Assembly: GCF_023953965.1 (NCBI RefSeq)
Contig: NZ_JAMLIX010000002.1
Coordinates: 1,157,501-1,221,500, forward strand
DNA length: 64,000 nucleotides
Direction of reading: 5' to 3'
Source: Bosea sp. (in: a-proteobacteria)
Lineage (GTDB): Bacteria > Pseudomonadota > Alphaproteobacteria > Rhizobiales > Beijerinckiaceae
Part shown: positions 1 to 8,531 of the stretch, piece by piece
Layout of the letters: every line of letters begins with the position of its first letter
How positions within the stretch are numbered: the stretch's first letter is position 1
The notes under the pieces: model-generated
The model's input: only the letters and a program-made list of their open reading frames with translations
The model's database searches: none
What the model was told of the DNA's origin: nothing
Position numbers and translations under genes: made by a program

Positions 1-210
1 TTCTCTTTCAAGCCAACGGCTTACACCGGAGGTTCTTATCCACTGTGCCAAGGGCCTCGCTTTGCAGGGCCTCCTCCCCCGCCGGGGTCGGGGCGCCATG
101 CGCCGTGCCGGTCTAAAAAACGAGGAATTCGATTTTGACGCCGGCCGCGATGGCGATAGCTTGGCCGCCCGACGGGACGATCCCCGCCCGAGACCGGAGA
201 CATGATTGCA
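1..210. other. Intergenic region upstream of ilvD
   Basis: No convincing gene or RNA structure was found in this stretch at the window edge. A GGAGA ribosome binding site at 196-200 serves ilvD. I saw no clear sigma-70 promoter and no leader rich in branched-chain codons. Confidence 0.4.
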
Positions 211-2052
211 ATGCCCAGGCTGAGATCCGCCACCTCCACCCATGGCCGCAACATGGCCGGCGCCCGCGGCCTGTGGCGCGCCACCGGCATGAAGGACGGC
301 GATTTCGGCAAGCCGATCGTCGCCGTGGTGAACTCCTTCACCCAGTTCGTGCCCGGCCATGTCCATCTCAAGGATCTCGGCCAGCTCGTCGCGCGCGAGA
401 TCGAGACCGCCGGCGGCGTCGCCAAGGAGTTCAACACCATCGCGGTCGACGACGGCATCGCCATGGGCCATGACGGCATGCTCTACAGCCTGCCCTCGCG
501 CGAGCTGATCGCCGACAGCGTCGAATACATGGTCAACGCCCATTGCGCCGACGCGATGGTCTGCATCTCCAATTGCGACAAGATCACGCCCGGCATGCTG
601 ATGGCGGCGATGCGGCTCAACATCCCCACCGTCTTCGTCTCGGGCGGGCCGATGGAGGCCGGCAAGTTCATCGCCGAGGGCGTGCTGAAGAAGGTCGACC
701 TCGTCGATGCGATGATCGCCGCCGCCGACGACAAGTATACGGACGCGGAGGTCGACGTGATCGAGCGTTCGGCCTGCCCGACCTGCGGCTCCTGCTCGGG
801 CATGTTCACCGCCAATTCGATGAACTGCCTGACCGAGGCGCTGGGCCTCGCGCTTCCCGGCAACGGCTCGACGCTCGCCACCCATGCCGACCGCAAGCGC
901 CTCTTCGTCGAGGCCGGGCATCTGATCGTCGACATCGCCCGGCGCTATTACGATCAGGACGACGAGAGCGTGCTGCCGCGCAATGTCGGCTCGTTCAAGG
1001 CCTTCGAGAACGCGATGACGCTCGATATCGCCATGGGCGGCTCGACCAATACGGTGCTGCATCTCCTGGCGGCGGCGCATGAGGCGGAGATCGACTTCAC
1101 CATGGCCGACATCGACCGGCTGTCGCGGCGCGTGCCGGTCCTGTGCAAGGTCGCGCCCGCCGTCGCCGACGTGCATATGGAGGACGTCCACCGCGCCGGC
1201 GGCATCATGGCGATCCTGGGCGAGCTCGATCGCGCCGGGCTGGTCGATACCACGCTGCCGACCGTCCACAGCACGACCATGGCCGAGGCGCTGGCGCGCT
1301 GGGACATCACCCAGACGACGAGCGAGTCGGTGCGCGCCTTCTACAGCGCCGCGCCCGGCGGCGTGCCGACCCAGACCGCCTTCAGCCAGGAGCGGCGCTT
1401 CGAGACGCTCGACACCGACCGCAAGGCCGGCGTGATCCGCAGCGCCGCGCATGCCTATTCCCAGGATGGCGGACTTGCCGTGCTCTATGGCAACATCGCG
1501 CAGGACGGCTGCATCGTGAAGACGGCCGGCGTCGATGCCTCGATCCTGACCTTCTCAGGCCCGGCCGTGATCTTCGAGAGCCAGGACGCGGCGGTCGATG
1601 GCATCCTCAACCGCAAGGTCAAGCCCGGCGACATCGTGCTGATCCGCTACGAAGGGCCGCGCGGCGGGCCCGGCATGCAGGAGATGCTCTATCCGACGAG
1701 CTATCTGAAATCGAAGGGCCTCGGCAAAGCCTGCGCGCTGATCACCGACGGGCGCTTCTCGGGGGGCTCGTCGGGCCTCTCGATCGGCCACGTCTCGCCG
1801 GAGGCGGCGGAAGGCGGCGCGATCGGCCTGGTCGAGAGCGGCGACATCATCGCCATCGACATCCCCAACCGCTCGATCTCGCTCAAGGTGTCCGATGAGG
1901 AGCTGGCGCGCCGCCGCGCGGCGATGGAGGCGAAGGGCAAGGATGCCTGGAAGCCGGCCGCGCCGCGCAAGCGCAAGGTCACGACGGCGCTGAAAGCCTA
2001 TGCCGCGACGACGACCAGCGCGGCCCGCGGTGCGGTGCGCGTGGTAGAGTAG
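211..2052 (+). CDS. ilvD: Dihydroxy-acid dehydratase
   Basis: Cytoplasmic enzyme that dehydrates 2,3-dihydroxy-isovalerate and 2,3-dihydroxy-3-methylvalerate to the keto acids in valine, leucine and isoleucine synthesis. The 613-residue product matches the E. coli-type long form almost throughout. The SNCDK motif puts Cys122 and Lys124, and the CPTCGSCSG motif puts Cys195, at exact E. coli numbering. The region around VNSFTQF lacks the extra cysteine found in the [2Fe-2S] class, so an oxygen-sensitive [4Fe-4S] cluster is inferred. The ATG at 211 was chosen because GGAGA ends 10 nt before it. The in-frame ATG at 202 lies directly against that site and adds three residues not found in E. coli IlvD. 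The gene appears monocistronic and is followed by a palindromic repeat. Confidence 0.97.
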   Translation: MPRLRSATSTHGRNMAGARGLWRATGMKDGDFGKPIVAVVNSFTQFVPGHVHLKDLGQLVAREIETAGGVAKEFNTIAVDDGIAMGHDGMLYSLPSRELIADSVEYMVNAHCADAMVCISNCDKITPGMLMAAMRLNIPTVFVSGGPMEAGKFIAEGVLKKVDLVDAMIAAADDKYTDAEVDVIERSACPTCGSCSGMFTANSMNCLTEALGLALPGNGSTLATHADRKRLFVEAGHLIVDIARRYYDQDDESVLPRNVGSFKAFENAMTLDIAMGGSTNTVLHLLAAAHEAEIDFTMADIDRLSRRVPVLCKVAPAVADVHMEDVHRAGGIMAILGELDRAGLVDTTLPTVHSTTMAEALARWDITQTTSESVRAFYSAAPGGVPTQTAFSQERRFETLDTDRKAGVIRSAAHAYSQDGGLAVLYGNIAQDGCIVKTAGVDASILTFSGPAVIFESQDAAVDGILNRKVKPGDIVLIRYEGPRGGPGMQEMLYPTSYLKSKGLGKACALITDGRFSGGSSGLSIGHVSPEAAEGGAIGLVESGDIIAIDIPNRSISLKVSDEELARRRAAMEAKGKDAWKPAAPRKRKVTTALKAYAATTTSAARGAVRVVE

Positions 2053-2074
2053 ACAGGCCTCAAGCCCCACGCTT

Positions 2075-2203
2075 GTCATTCCGGGGCGCGCCGCAGGCGC
2101 GAACCCGGAACCCGCGACGGGGTGCGGCACGCGCAATCGGGTATCGGATGTTTCACCCGGTCGTGGGTTCCGGGTTCTTCGCTTCGCGAGGCCCCGGAAT
2201 GAC
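2075..2203. repeat. Long palindromic intergenic repeat, family A copy 1
   Basis: Outer arms GTCATTCCGGGGC (2075-2087) and GCCCCGGAATGAC (2191-2203) are perfect inverted complements over 13 bp. Inner arms carry GAACCCGGAACCC on the left and GGGTTCCGGGTTC on the right. A second copy with the same arms lies at 32767-32905. It sits between ilvD and a convergent gene and has no reading frame of its own. It looks like a dispersed extragenic palindrome of the REP/BIME kind. The family assignment is inference. Confidence 0.85.
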
Positions 2204-2231
2204 GACCGTGGAGCTCCGTGACGGCTTCCGC

Positions 2232-2264
2232 AAACGAAAACGCCGCGCCTCGCGGCGCGGCGTT
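2232..2264 (-). terminator. Rho-independent terminator of the PsiF-like gene
   Basis: An 11-bp perfect stem AACGCCGCGCC / GGCGCGGCGTT (2239-2249 and 2254-2264) with a 4-nt loop. Read on the minus strand it is followed by a T-rich stretch (TTTTCGTTTG) and lies 27 nt past the stop of the minus-strand gene at 2291. Confidence 0.7.
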
Positions 2265-2290
2265 CCCTGAGCGGCCCTTCGGCCGGCGAA

Positions 2291-2743
2291 TCAGCTCTTC
2301 AGCTTGGTGTTGCACTGGCTCCAGTAGCCGCCGCCCTTCTCGATCCATTTCAGATCGCCGTTGGCGTTGGCCGCCTTGTTGGCGTTGTACTGGTCGGCGC
2401 AGGTCTTGAGCCGCGCCTTGCCGGCGGTCTCGTTCGAGTATTTCTGCGAAACCGCCTTCGGGAAGACGGCGGCCTTGGCCTTTCCGGCGGGCTTGGCCGC
2501 CGGCGCGGCCGCGGGAGCCGGCGTGTCCGGCACCGCTGCGGCGGCAGCCGCCTCGTCGGCGTCGTCGTCGCCGCATTCGGCCTTGCGGAAGTCGTTCCAC
2601 TTCTGGCCCTTCAGCGTGTTGGCCTTCTTGGCGTCCTGGTATTTGGCGCTGCATTCCTTCATCGTCAGCGCCGCGGCTGGCGCCACGGAGAAGGAGGCGA
2701 AGGCGAGGGCCGATGCGGATGCGAGAATGAAAGTCCTGAACAT
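2291..2743 (-). CDS. PsiF-like secreted protein
   Basis: Predicted exported protein of 150 residues with a signal peptide (hydrophobic to about residue 25, cleavage near APAAA-LT). The mature part has two cysteine-bounded units, Cys31-Cys57 and Cys115-Cys144, joined by an Ala/Pro-rich linker (about 66-95). The first unit (CSAKYQDAKK, then LKGQKWNDFRKAEC) resembles the repeat of E. coli PsiF, a phosphate-starvation protein of unknown function, but the second is divergent. The start at 2743 was chosen for its GGAG six nt upstream. An ATG at 2755 would add four residues. It is divergent from the Lrp-type regulator and has its own terminator. The PsiF link is by pattern only. A similar cysteine-pair protein lies at 63416-63883. 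Confidence 0.65.
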   Translation of the reverse strand: MFRTFILASASALAFASFSVAPAAALTMKECSAKYQDAKKANTLKGQKWNDFRKAECGDDDADEAAAAAAVPDTPAPAAAPAAKPAGKAKAAVFPKAVSQKYSNETAGKARLKTCADQYNANKAANANGDLKWIEKGGGYWSQCNTKLKS

Positions 2744-2953
2744 CACGTTCTCCATGGCAAAGCATGTTGCCGCCGGCCGGCATGCCACTCCGATTTGTGC
2801 TCCGAGGCAAGCCCCTTCCGGCACAGGACAATGCTTCGAACGACAAGATGTTCCTTTTCGGGCACGCCGCCGCGGCGGCGGCCACACCCGCTCCCTTGCC
2901 GGGCGGCGGCGTTTGCCTGCTATATGACGGCCCGCCACACCGCCGGAGACGAC

Positions 2954-3397
2954 ATGGCACGGCCGTCCGACGCCGCCAAGGACCGCGAGCTGATCCAGAT
3001 CCTGACCGAGAACGCCCGCCTGCCCCTTTCCGATATCGCCAAGCGGCTCGGCGTCGCGCGGGCGACGGCGCAGGGGCGGCTCAGCCGGCTCGAGCGCGAC
3101 GGCGTGATCGCCGGCTACACCGTGATCCTCGGCAAGGCGAGCCGGCCGCCGACCACGGTCTCGGCGCTGATCCTGATCGAGCTGGAGATGAAGCAGCAGG
3201 GCGGCGTGGTCGCGGCGTTGAAGAAAAGGCCCGAAATCGTGCAATGCGACACGCTGAGCGGCCATTTCGACCTGTCGGTCAAGATCGAATGCGAGACCGC
3301 CGGCGACCTCGATACCATCATCGACTGGATCGCCGAAATGGATGGAGTACGCCGGACCACCTCCTCCGTGATTCTGGCCCGCAGGTTCGGGCGCTGA
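2954..3397 (+). CDS. Lrp/AsnC family transcriptional regulator
   Basis: DNA-binding regulator of 147 residues that normally senses an amino acid or related ligand. The N-terminal winged helix-turn-helix covers about residues 6-60 (DRELIQILTENARLPLSDIA, then the recognition helix in RATAQGRLSRLERDGVI). The C-terminal AsnC/RAM effector domain runs from about 65 to the end. Start ATG 2954 has GGAG five nt upstream. It precedes, on the same strand, a saccharopine-dehydrogenase-like gene 183 bp downstream, which is a plausible target. The ligand cannot be read from sequence. Confidence 0.9.
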   Translation: MARPSDAAKDRELIQILTENARLPLSDIAKRLGVARATAQGRLSRLERDGVIAGYTVILGKASRPPTTVSALILIELEMKQQGGVVAALKKRPEIVQCDTLSGHFDLSVKIECETAGDLDTIIDWIAEMDGVRRTTSSVILARRFGR

Positions 3398-3580
3398 GGG
3401 CGGAGCCCGAGGGAAGCGGCGATTTCCCATCGAAACAATCGATATCCCATCATATCGCACCGTTATTGCGCATTTCTCCAGCGATCCGCCCGTTGCGGCT
3501 CACACGCCCCGCGACGATGATTCGAGGCGCAGAGGCAGGCTTCCGGCCGCGCACCGAAAAACCCGTCAGGAGATCGCGAG

Positions 3581-4711
3581 ATGACCATCCAGAAGCAGCG
3601 CATCGCCGTGCTGGGCGCCGGGCAGATCGGCATCGTCATCGCAGGCATGCTGGCCGAGCAGGGTCACGAGGTGACGCTGGCCGATGCGGCGGATGCCCAG
3701 CTCGCCCACGCCGCCGGCGGGCGTTTCGCCACCGCGACCGTCGATGCTTCGAACCTCGACGCGCTGCGCGCCTTCCTGAAGGACCGCGACATCGTCGTCA
3801 GCGCCTGCCCCTATTTCCTCAACAAGGGCATCGCCAGGGCCGCGGCCGAGACCAGGACCCATTATTTCGACCTGACCGAGGACGTCGCCACCACGGCTTA
3901 CGTCAAGCAGCTCGGCAGGACAGCCGAGGTCGCGCTGGTCCCGCAATGCGGGCTTGCCCCGGGCTTCATCTGCATCCTCGGCGCCGACATGGCGGCCCGC
4001 TTCGAGAGCGTGCGCGCCATCAAGATGCGCGTCGGGGCGCTGCCGCTCTATCCGACCAACGCGCTGCGCTACAACGTGACCTGGTCGGTCGACGGGCTGA
4101 TCAACGAATACTGCAACCCCTGCGAGATAGTCTTCGACGGCAAGCCGACGCTGGTGCCGGCGCTCGAGGGCATCGAGAGCGTGATGATCGACGGCGTCGC
4201 CTATGAAGCCTTCAACACCTCTGGGGGCCTCGGCACCCTGACCGAGACGCTCGCCGGCAAGGTGCGCGACATGAGCTACAAGACGCTGCGCTATCCCGGC
4301 CATGCCGGGATCATGAAGCTCCTGCTGCGCGATCTCGAACTCGCCGACGACCGCGAGACGATGCGCCGCATCCTCAGCCATTCAGCGCCCTTCACCCGCA
4401 AGGACGTGGTCGTGATCTTCGTGACCGGCGTCGGCGAGCGCCGCGGCCGCCTCGAGGAGGAGAGCATCGTGCTGCGCTATGACGGCACCGACAGGCTCGG
4501 CGCGATCCAGCTCACCACCGCCGCCGGCTGCGTCGCCATGGTCGAGCTCTTCCTCGCCGGCAAGCTGCCCGCCAGGGGCTTCGTGCGGCAGGAGGACGCC
4601 GCGCTCGCCGATTTCCTCGCGACCCGGGCGGGCTCCCGGCTGCTGCGCGAGGCGCGCGGCGTCGACGCCGCCGGCCTCGCCCCGGCCGCCGCGGTCAAGA
4701 GCGCCGCCTGA
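3581..4711 (+). CDS. Saccharopine dehydrogenase family protein
   Basis: A 376-residue NAD(P)-dependent oxidoreductase of the saccharopine dehydrogenase-like family. The N-terminal Rossmann fold has GAGQIG at about residues 11-16, followed by an acidic residue near the end of beta-2. The catalytic domain holds the family-typical LVPQCGLAPGF segment (about 121-131). Relatives include saccharopine and lysine dehydrogenases and carboxynorspermidine synthase, and the substrate is unknown here. An AGGAG stands about nine nt before the ATG. The upstream Lrp/AsnC gene suggests amino-acid-responsive control and a role in lysine or related amino acid catabolism. Both are inferences. Confidence 0.8.
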   Translation: MTIQKQRIAVLGAGQIGIVIAGMLAEQGHEVTLADAADAQLAHAAGGRFATATVDASNLDALRAFLKDRDIVVSACPYFLNKGIARAAAETRTHYFDLTEDVATTAYVKQLGRTAEVALVPQCGLAPGFICILGADMAARFESVRAIKMRVGALPLYPTNALRYNVTWSVDGLINEYCNPCEIVFDGKPTLVPALEGIESVMIDGVAYEAFNTSGGLGTLTETLAGKVRDMSYKTLRYPGHAGIMKLLLRDLELADDRETMRRILSHSAPFTRKDVVVIFVTGVGERRGRLEEESIVLRYDGTDRLGAIQLTTAAGCVAMVELFLAGKLPARGFVRQEDAALADFLATRAGSRLLREARGVDAAGLAPAAAVKSAA

Positions 4712-4799
4712 GAGGGCGCGCAGCCGGGCCGGCAGGACAGCCCCCTCACACGCTTGTGTCCAGGGATGCGGGACAGGGGCCATCCTGCTCGTCTATGCG

Positions 4800-5696
4800 A
4801 TGGGCATGAGCGTTGGCACTCCAAATCGCGCCGCGGCATCGTGGCTGCCATGGGTCGACCGGCAGGGCCGTTTCTCGGGCTTGAGGGCTGCGACCTTCGC
4901 GCTCATCCTCGTGCCGGCGCTCATCCTGCTCCATGCCGCCTTGACGCATCAGCTCGGCGCGAAGCCCTGGACACAGGCGATCCACCAGACCGGGACCTGG
5001 ACGGTCCGGCTGCTGCTTGCCACGCTCGCGGTCTCGCCGTTCCGGCGCCTGTTCGACTGGGGCAGGCTGATCGGCATCCGCCGCATGCTGGGCCTCGGCG
5101 CGCTTGCCTATGCGCTCGGGCACCTCGCGCTCTACACAATCGACATGGCCTTCGACTGGGGACTGATCGTCTCGGAGATCGCCAGGCGCTTCTACCTGAC
5201 CATCGGCTTTGCCGCGCTGATCGGCCTCATCGCGCTCGGCATCACCTCGACCGACGGCATGATCCGCCGGCTCGGCAGGAACTGGCAGCGCCTGCACAGC
5301 CTCGTCTATCCGATCGCGGTGCTGGCGCTCGTGCATTTTTTCCTGCAATCCAAGATCGACGTCACCGAGCCGGCGCTGACGAGCGGGCTTTTCCTGCTGC
5401 TCATGCTCTATCGCGGCTTTTATCGCTGGAGGCTTCCGGTCTCCGTGCCGATGCTGGCGGGGGCGGCGCTTCTGGCGGGGCTTGCCACCGCGGCCCTTGA
5501 AGCGGGCTGGTATGCCGCAGCCTCCGGCGTGCCGGCCGGGCTCGTCCTCGCCGCCAATGCCGACATCCTGATCTATGGCGACTACGCTTCGCTGAGGCCC
5601 GCGCACTGGGTCGCGCTCGCCGGGCTTCTGGTGGCGCTCGGCCACGGCTTGCGCGCCCGCAGGCCACGGCAGCGGGCGCCCGTGCCGGCGGCCTGA
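4800..5696 (+). CDS. msrQ: MsrQ-type heme-binding membrane subunit
   Basis: Integral inner-membrane protein of the ferric-reductase-like family. It passes quinone electrons to MsrP, the periplasmic methionine sulfoxide reductase. The 298 residues contain about six or more hydrophobic helices. Histidines expected to bind heme are His108 (LGHLALY), His166 (QRLHSLVY) and His179 (LALVHFF), aligning with E. coli MsrQ. The product is longer than E. coli MsrQ (211 residues) because of an added C-terminal membrane section. The start is uncertain: ATG 4800 and ATG 4806 are both possible and no strong ribosome binding site is visible. No msrP gene lies next to it, unlike the usual msrPQ arrangement. 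Confidence 0.82.
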   Translation: MGMSVGTPNRAAASWLPWVDRQGRFSGLRAATFALILVPALILLHAALTHQLGAKPWTQAIHQTGTWTVRLLLATLAVSPFRRLFDWGRLIGIRRMLGLGALAYALGHLALYTIDMAFDWGLIVSEIARRFYLTIGFAALIGLIALGITSTDGMIRRLGRNWQRLHSLVYPIAVLALVHFFLQSKIDVTEPALTSGLFLLLMLYRGFYRWRLPVSVPMLAGAALLAGLATAALEAGWYAAASGVPAGLVLAANADILIYGDYASLRPAHWVALAGLLVALGHGLRARRPRQRAPVPAA

Positions 5697-5774
5697 GAAA
5701 AAAGCTTCCAAGTTTCGACATCTTCCAATGGAAAGGGTTCCCCCCCTCTCGCGCTCATGCTCTAACCCGATGGC

Positions 5775-7505
5775 ATGCCTGACGATCCGCACGCCCAGCC
5801 GACGGCCGATGTCATCGAAGCCGAGCTCGCCTCGGAGGGCATCAGGCCGGCGCAGGCCCGGGTCTCGCCCCTCGTCCCGCTTCAGCAGCCGATCTTCCGC
5901 GCCGTCTGGTTCGCCAGCCTCGCCTCGAATTTCGGCGGCCTCGTCCAGGCGGTCGGCGCCTCCTGGATGATGGCCTCGATCTCGCCCTCGGCGGAGATGG
6001 TCGCGCTGGTCCAGTCGTCGACGACGCTGCCGGTCATGCTGTTCTCGCTGGCGTCGGGGGCCGTCGCCGACAATTACGACCGCCGCCGGATCCTGCTCGC
6101 GGCCCAGAGCTTCATGCTGCTGGTCTCGGTCCTGCTCGCGGTCTTCGCCTGGTTCGGCCTGATCACGCCCTGGCTGCTGCTCGCCTTCACCTTCCTGATC
6201 GGCTGCGGCACGGCGCTCAACAACCCGGCCTGGCAGTCCTCGGTCGGCGACATGGTGCCGCGCCGCGACGTGCCGGCGGCGGTGACGCTCAACAGCGTCG
6301 CCTTCAACATCGCCCGCAGCGTCGGGCCGGCGATCGGCGGCGTGATCGTGGCGGCGGCCGGCGCCGTCGCCGCCTTCGCCATCAACGCCGTCAGCTACAT
6401 TCCGCTGCTCGTCGTCCTGGCGCGCTGGAAGCCGCCCAAGGTGGAACGGCTCCTGCCGCGCGAGACGCTGTTCATCGCGATGAGCGCGGGCGTGCGCTAT
6501 GTCGCGATGTCGCCCAACATCCGCACCGTCACGCTGCGCGCCTTCGTCTACGGCTTCGGCGCCATCGTGGGGCTCGCGCTCCTGCCGCTGATCGCGCGCG
6601 ATCTCGTGCGCGGCGGCCCGCTCACCTATGGCGTGCTGCTCGGTGCCTTCGGTGCCGGCGCCGTGGCGGGCGCCTTCATGAGCGCGCGGCTGCGCCGGAC
6701 GATGTCGACCGAGGCGCTGACCCGCTCGACCTTCGTCGCCTATGCCGGCGGCGTCATGCTGGTCGCCTTCAGCGAGACGATCTGGCTGGCCATGGCGGGG
6801 TTGAGCGTCTGCGGCGCCTGCTGGGTGCTGGCGCTCTCGACCTTCAACGCCACGGTGCAGCTTTCGGCGCCGCGCTGGGTCGTCGGCCGGGCACTGGCGA
6901 TCTACCAGATGGCGACATTCGGCGGCATGGCGTTCGGCAGCTGGGCCTGGGGCCGCTCGGCGCAGCATTTCGGCGTCGAGAAGGCCCTGCTGATCTCGGC
7001 CGTCGTGCTGGTCGCGGGGGCGGTGATGGGGCTGCGCTACCGGCTGCCGCCGCTCGAGGAGCTCAACCTCGATCCGCTCAGCCGCTGGCGCGAGCCCAAG
7101 GTCGCCGTCGACATCGAGCCGCGCTCCGGCCCGATCATCGTGACGATCGAATACATCATCAAGCCGGAAGACGTCGTCGCCTTCCTGACCGTGATGGCGG
7201 AACGTCGGCGCATCCGGCGCCGCGACGGCGCCCGGCACTGGGCCCTGCTGCGCGACCTCACCGATTCGAGGCTGTGGGTCGAGCGTTACGACGCCCCGAC
7301 CTGGGTCGAATATGTCCGCCAGAACCAGCGGGTCACCCAGGCCGATGCCGAGATCGGCGAGCGGGTCCGCGCCCTGCACAGCGGCCCGAATCCGCCGCTG
7401 GTCCACCGCATGATCGAACGGCAGACGGCCTCGCTGCCGCAGTTCTCCACCAGCCGGACGCCGACGCTCGCCGATTCGCTGAACGATCCGGCGCGCCCGG
7501 CCTGA
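5775..7505 (+). CDS. MFS transporter, transmembrane secretion effector (MFS_3) type
   Basis: Inner-membrane exporter of 576 residues. After a polar N-terminal tail (1-35) come about 10-12 transmembrane helices (about 38-425), including the MFS loop NYDRRRIL after the second helix. The EntS-like MFS_3 family exports siderophores or other small molecules. Residues from about 450 on are soluble and resemble an antibiotic-monooxygenase-like ferredoxin fold (VTIEYIIKPEDVVAFLTVM). This tail is common in the family, so it is probably not a recent fusion. It is convergent with uppP, with nine nt between the stops. The substrate is unknown. Confidence 0.8.
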   Translation: MPDDPHAQPTADVIEAELASEGIRPAQARVSPLVPLQQPIFRAVWFASLASNFGGLVQAVGASWMMASISPSAEMVALVQSSTTLPVMLFSLASGAVADNYDRRRILLAAQSFMLLVSVLLAVFAWFGLITPWLLLAFTFLIGCGTALNNPAWQSSVGDMVPRRDVPAAVTLNSVAFNIARSVGPAIGGVIVAAAGAVAAFAINAVSYIPLLVVLARWKPPKVERLLPRETLFIAMSAGVRYVAMSPNIRTVTLRAFVYGFGAIVGLALLPLIARDLVRGGPLTYGVLLGAFGAGAVAGAFMSARLRRTMSTEALTRSTFVAYAGGVMLVAFSETIWLAMAGLSVCGACWVLALSTFNATVQLSAPRWVVGRALAIYQMATFGGMAFGSWAWGRSAQHFGVEKALLISAVVLVAGAVMGLRYRLPPLEELNLDPLSRWREPKVAVDIEPRSGPIIVTIEYIIKPEDVVAFLTVMAERRRIRRRDGARHWALLRDLTDSRLWVERYDAPTWVEYVRQNQRVTQADAEIGERVRALHSGPNPPLVHRMIERQTASLPQFSTSRTPTLADSLNDPARPA

Positions 7506-7514
7506 GGATCGGCC

Positions 7515-8312
7515 TCAGCCGACGATCCACAGGCCCGCGAGGCCGACCATGCCGACGACGATCCGCCACCAGGCGAAGGGCGCGAAACCCCGCTTCGAGA
7601 CGAAATCGAGGAAGCTGCGCACCACGATGAGCGCCGAGAAGAAGGCCGCGACGAAGCCGACGACGATCAGGATGCCGTCGTCGAAGGTCAGGAACTTGTA
7701 GCTCTTGAAGAGATCGTAGGCGAAGGCGCCCGCCATGGTCGGCATGGCGAGGAAGAACGAGAATTCGGCCGCCGCGCGCTTGCTCGCCCCGAGCAGCATG
7801 GCGCCGACGATGGTCGAGCCCGAGCGCGAGACGCCCGGAATCATCGCCAGGCACTGGATCAGCCCGATCTTGAAATACATCGACAGCGGAAAGGCGGTGG
7901 CGTCGGTGTGCGTCTCCTGCAGCTCCAATTCGTCGACGACGAGCAGGATAAGCCCGCCGGCGATCAGCGTGCAGCAGACCAGGAAGGGGTTGAACAGCAC
8001 GGTCTTGATGAAGCCGTGCAGAGCCGCGCCGATCACCGCCGCCGGCAGGAAGGCGACGAGCACGCCCAGCACGAAGCGCCGGGCCGAAGGATCGCTCGGC
8101 AACCTCAGCGCGATGTCGAGGAGGCGGCGGAAATAGACCAGCAGGATCGCCAGGATCGCGCCGAGCTGGACCAGGACCTCGAAGGTCTTGCCGTTGGATT
8201 CGAAGCCGAGGAAGTGGCCGATGAGCAGCAGATGCCCGGTCGAGGAGACCGGCAGGAATTCGGTCAGGCCCTCGACGATGCCGAGGACGAAGGCTTCGAT
8301 CAGGTTGTGCAT
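7515..8312 (-). CDS. uppP: Undecaprenyl-diphosphatase (bacitracin resistance protein)
   Basis: Membrane phosphatase that dephosphorylates undecaprenyl pyrophosphate to recycle the lipid carrier for peptidoglycan and other envelope polymers. The 265-residue product has the two BacA/UppP signatures: EGLTEFLPVSSTGH near residue 14 and PGVSRSGSTI near residue 170. About eight membrane helices fit the family. The start at 8312 was chosen because the protein opens with the conserved HNLIEAFVLG segment and GAGGAAAAG lies upstream. Longer in-frame extensions have no family match. Confidence 0.95.
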   Translation of the reverse strand: MHNLIEAFVLGIVEGLTEFLPVSSTGHLLLIGHFLGFESNGKTFEVLVQLGAILAILLVYFRRLLDIALRLPSDPSARRFVLGVLVAFLPAAVIGAALHGFIKTVLFNPFLVCCTLIAGGLILLVVDELELQETHTDATAFPLSMYFKIGLIQCLAMIPGVSRSGSTIVGAMLLGASKRAAAEFSFFLAMPTMAGAFAYDLFKSYKFLTFDDGILIVVGFVAAFFSALIVVRSFLDFVSKRGFAPFAWWRIVVGMVGLAGLWIVG

Positions 8313-8531
8313 GGAAGACTTTTCCTCGTGCGGCGCACGGTCCGGCTTACGCCGAGCTCTTTGCGAATTGGTTACCACTTCGCGAAGCCGCGCGCCCAAA
8401 TTGCGGCTTTCCGCATCGGCGCCGCTTGTGGCGCTTTTCCGGCGTGACTATAGCAACACGCCGTCGCCTATCGGGCGCCTGCTGCCCCGGCGGCCCTGCT
8501 TCCGTCGCATTTTGCCTGCTTCACAGTGCTC

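Noticed and set aside
28..116. Short GTG-started frame after GGAGG ahead of ilvD as a possible attenuator peptide
   Set aside because: The 23-codon frame is not enriched in Ile, Val or Leu codons and no terminator or antiterminator pair follows it before ilvD.
4746..7406. Antisense frame of about 880 codons across msrQ and the MFS gene
   Set aside because: It spans two well-supported genes and an intergenic gap, and its product is Arg/Asp/Gln-rich without domain content.
5775..7505. Recent fusion of an MFS exporter with a monooxygenase domain
   Set aside because: The soluble C-terminal part is a usual component of this MFS family, so it is not evidence of a new fusion.
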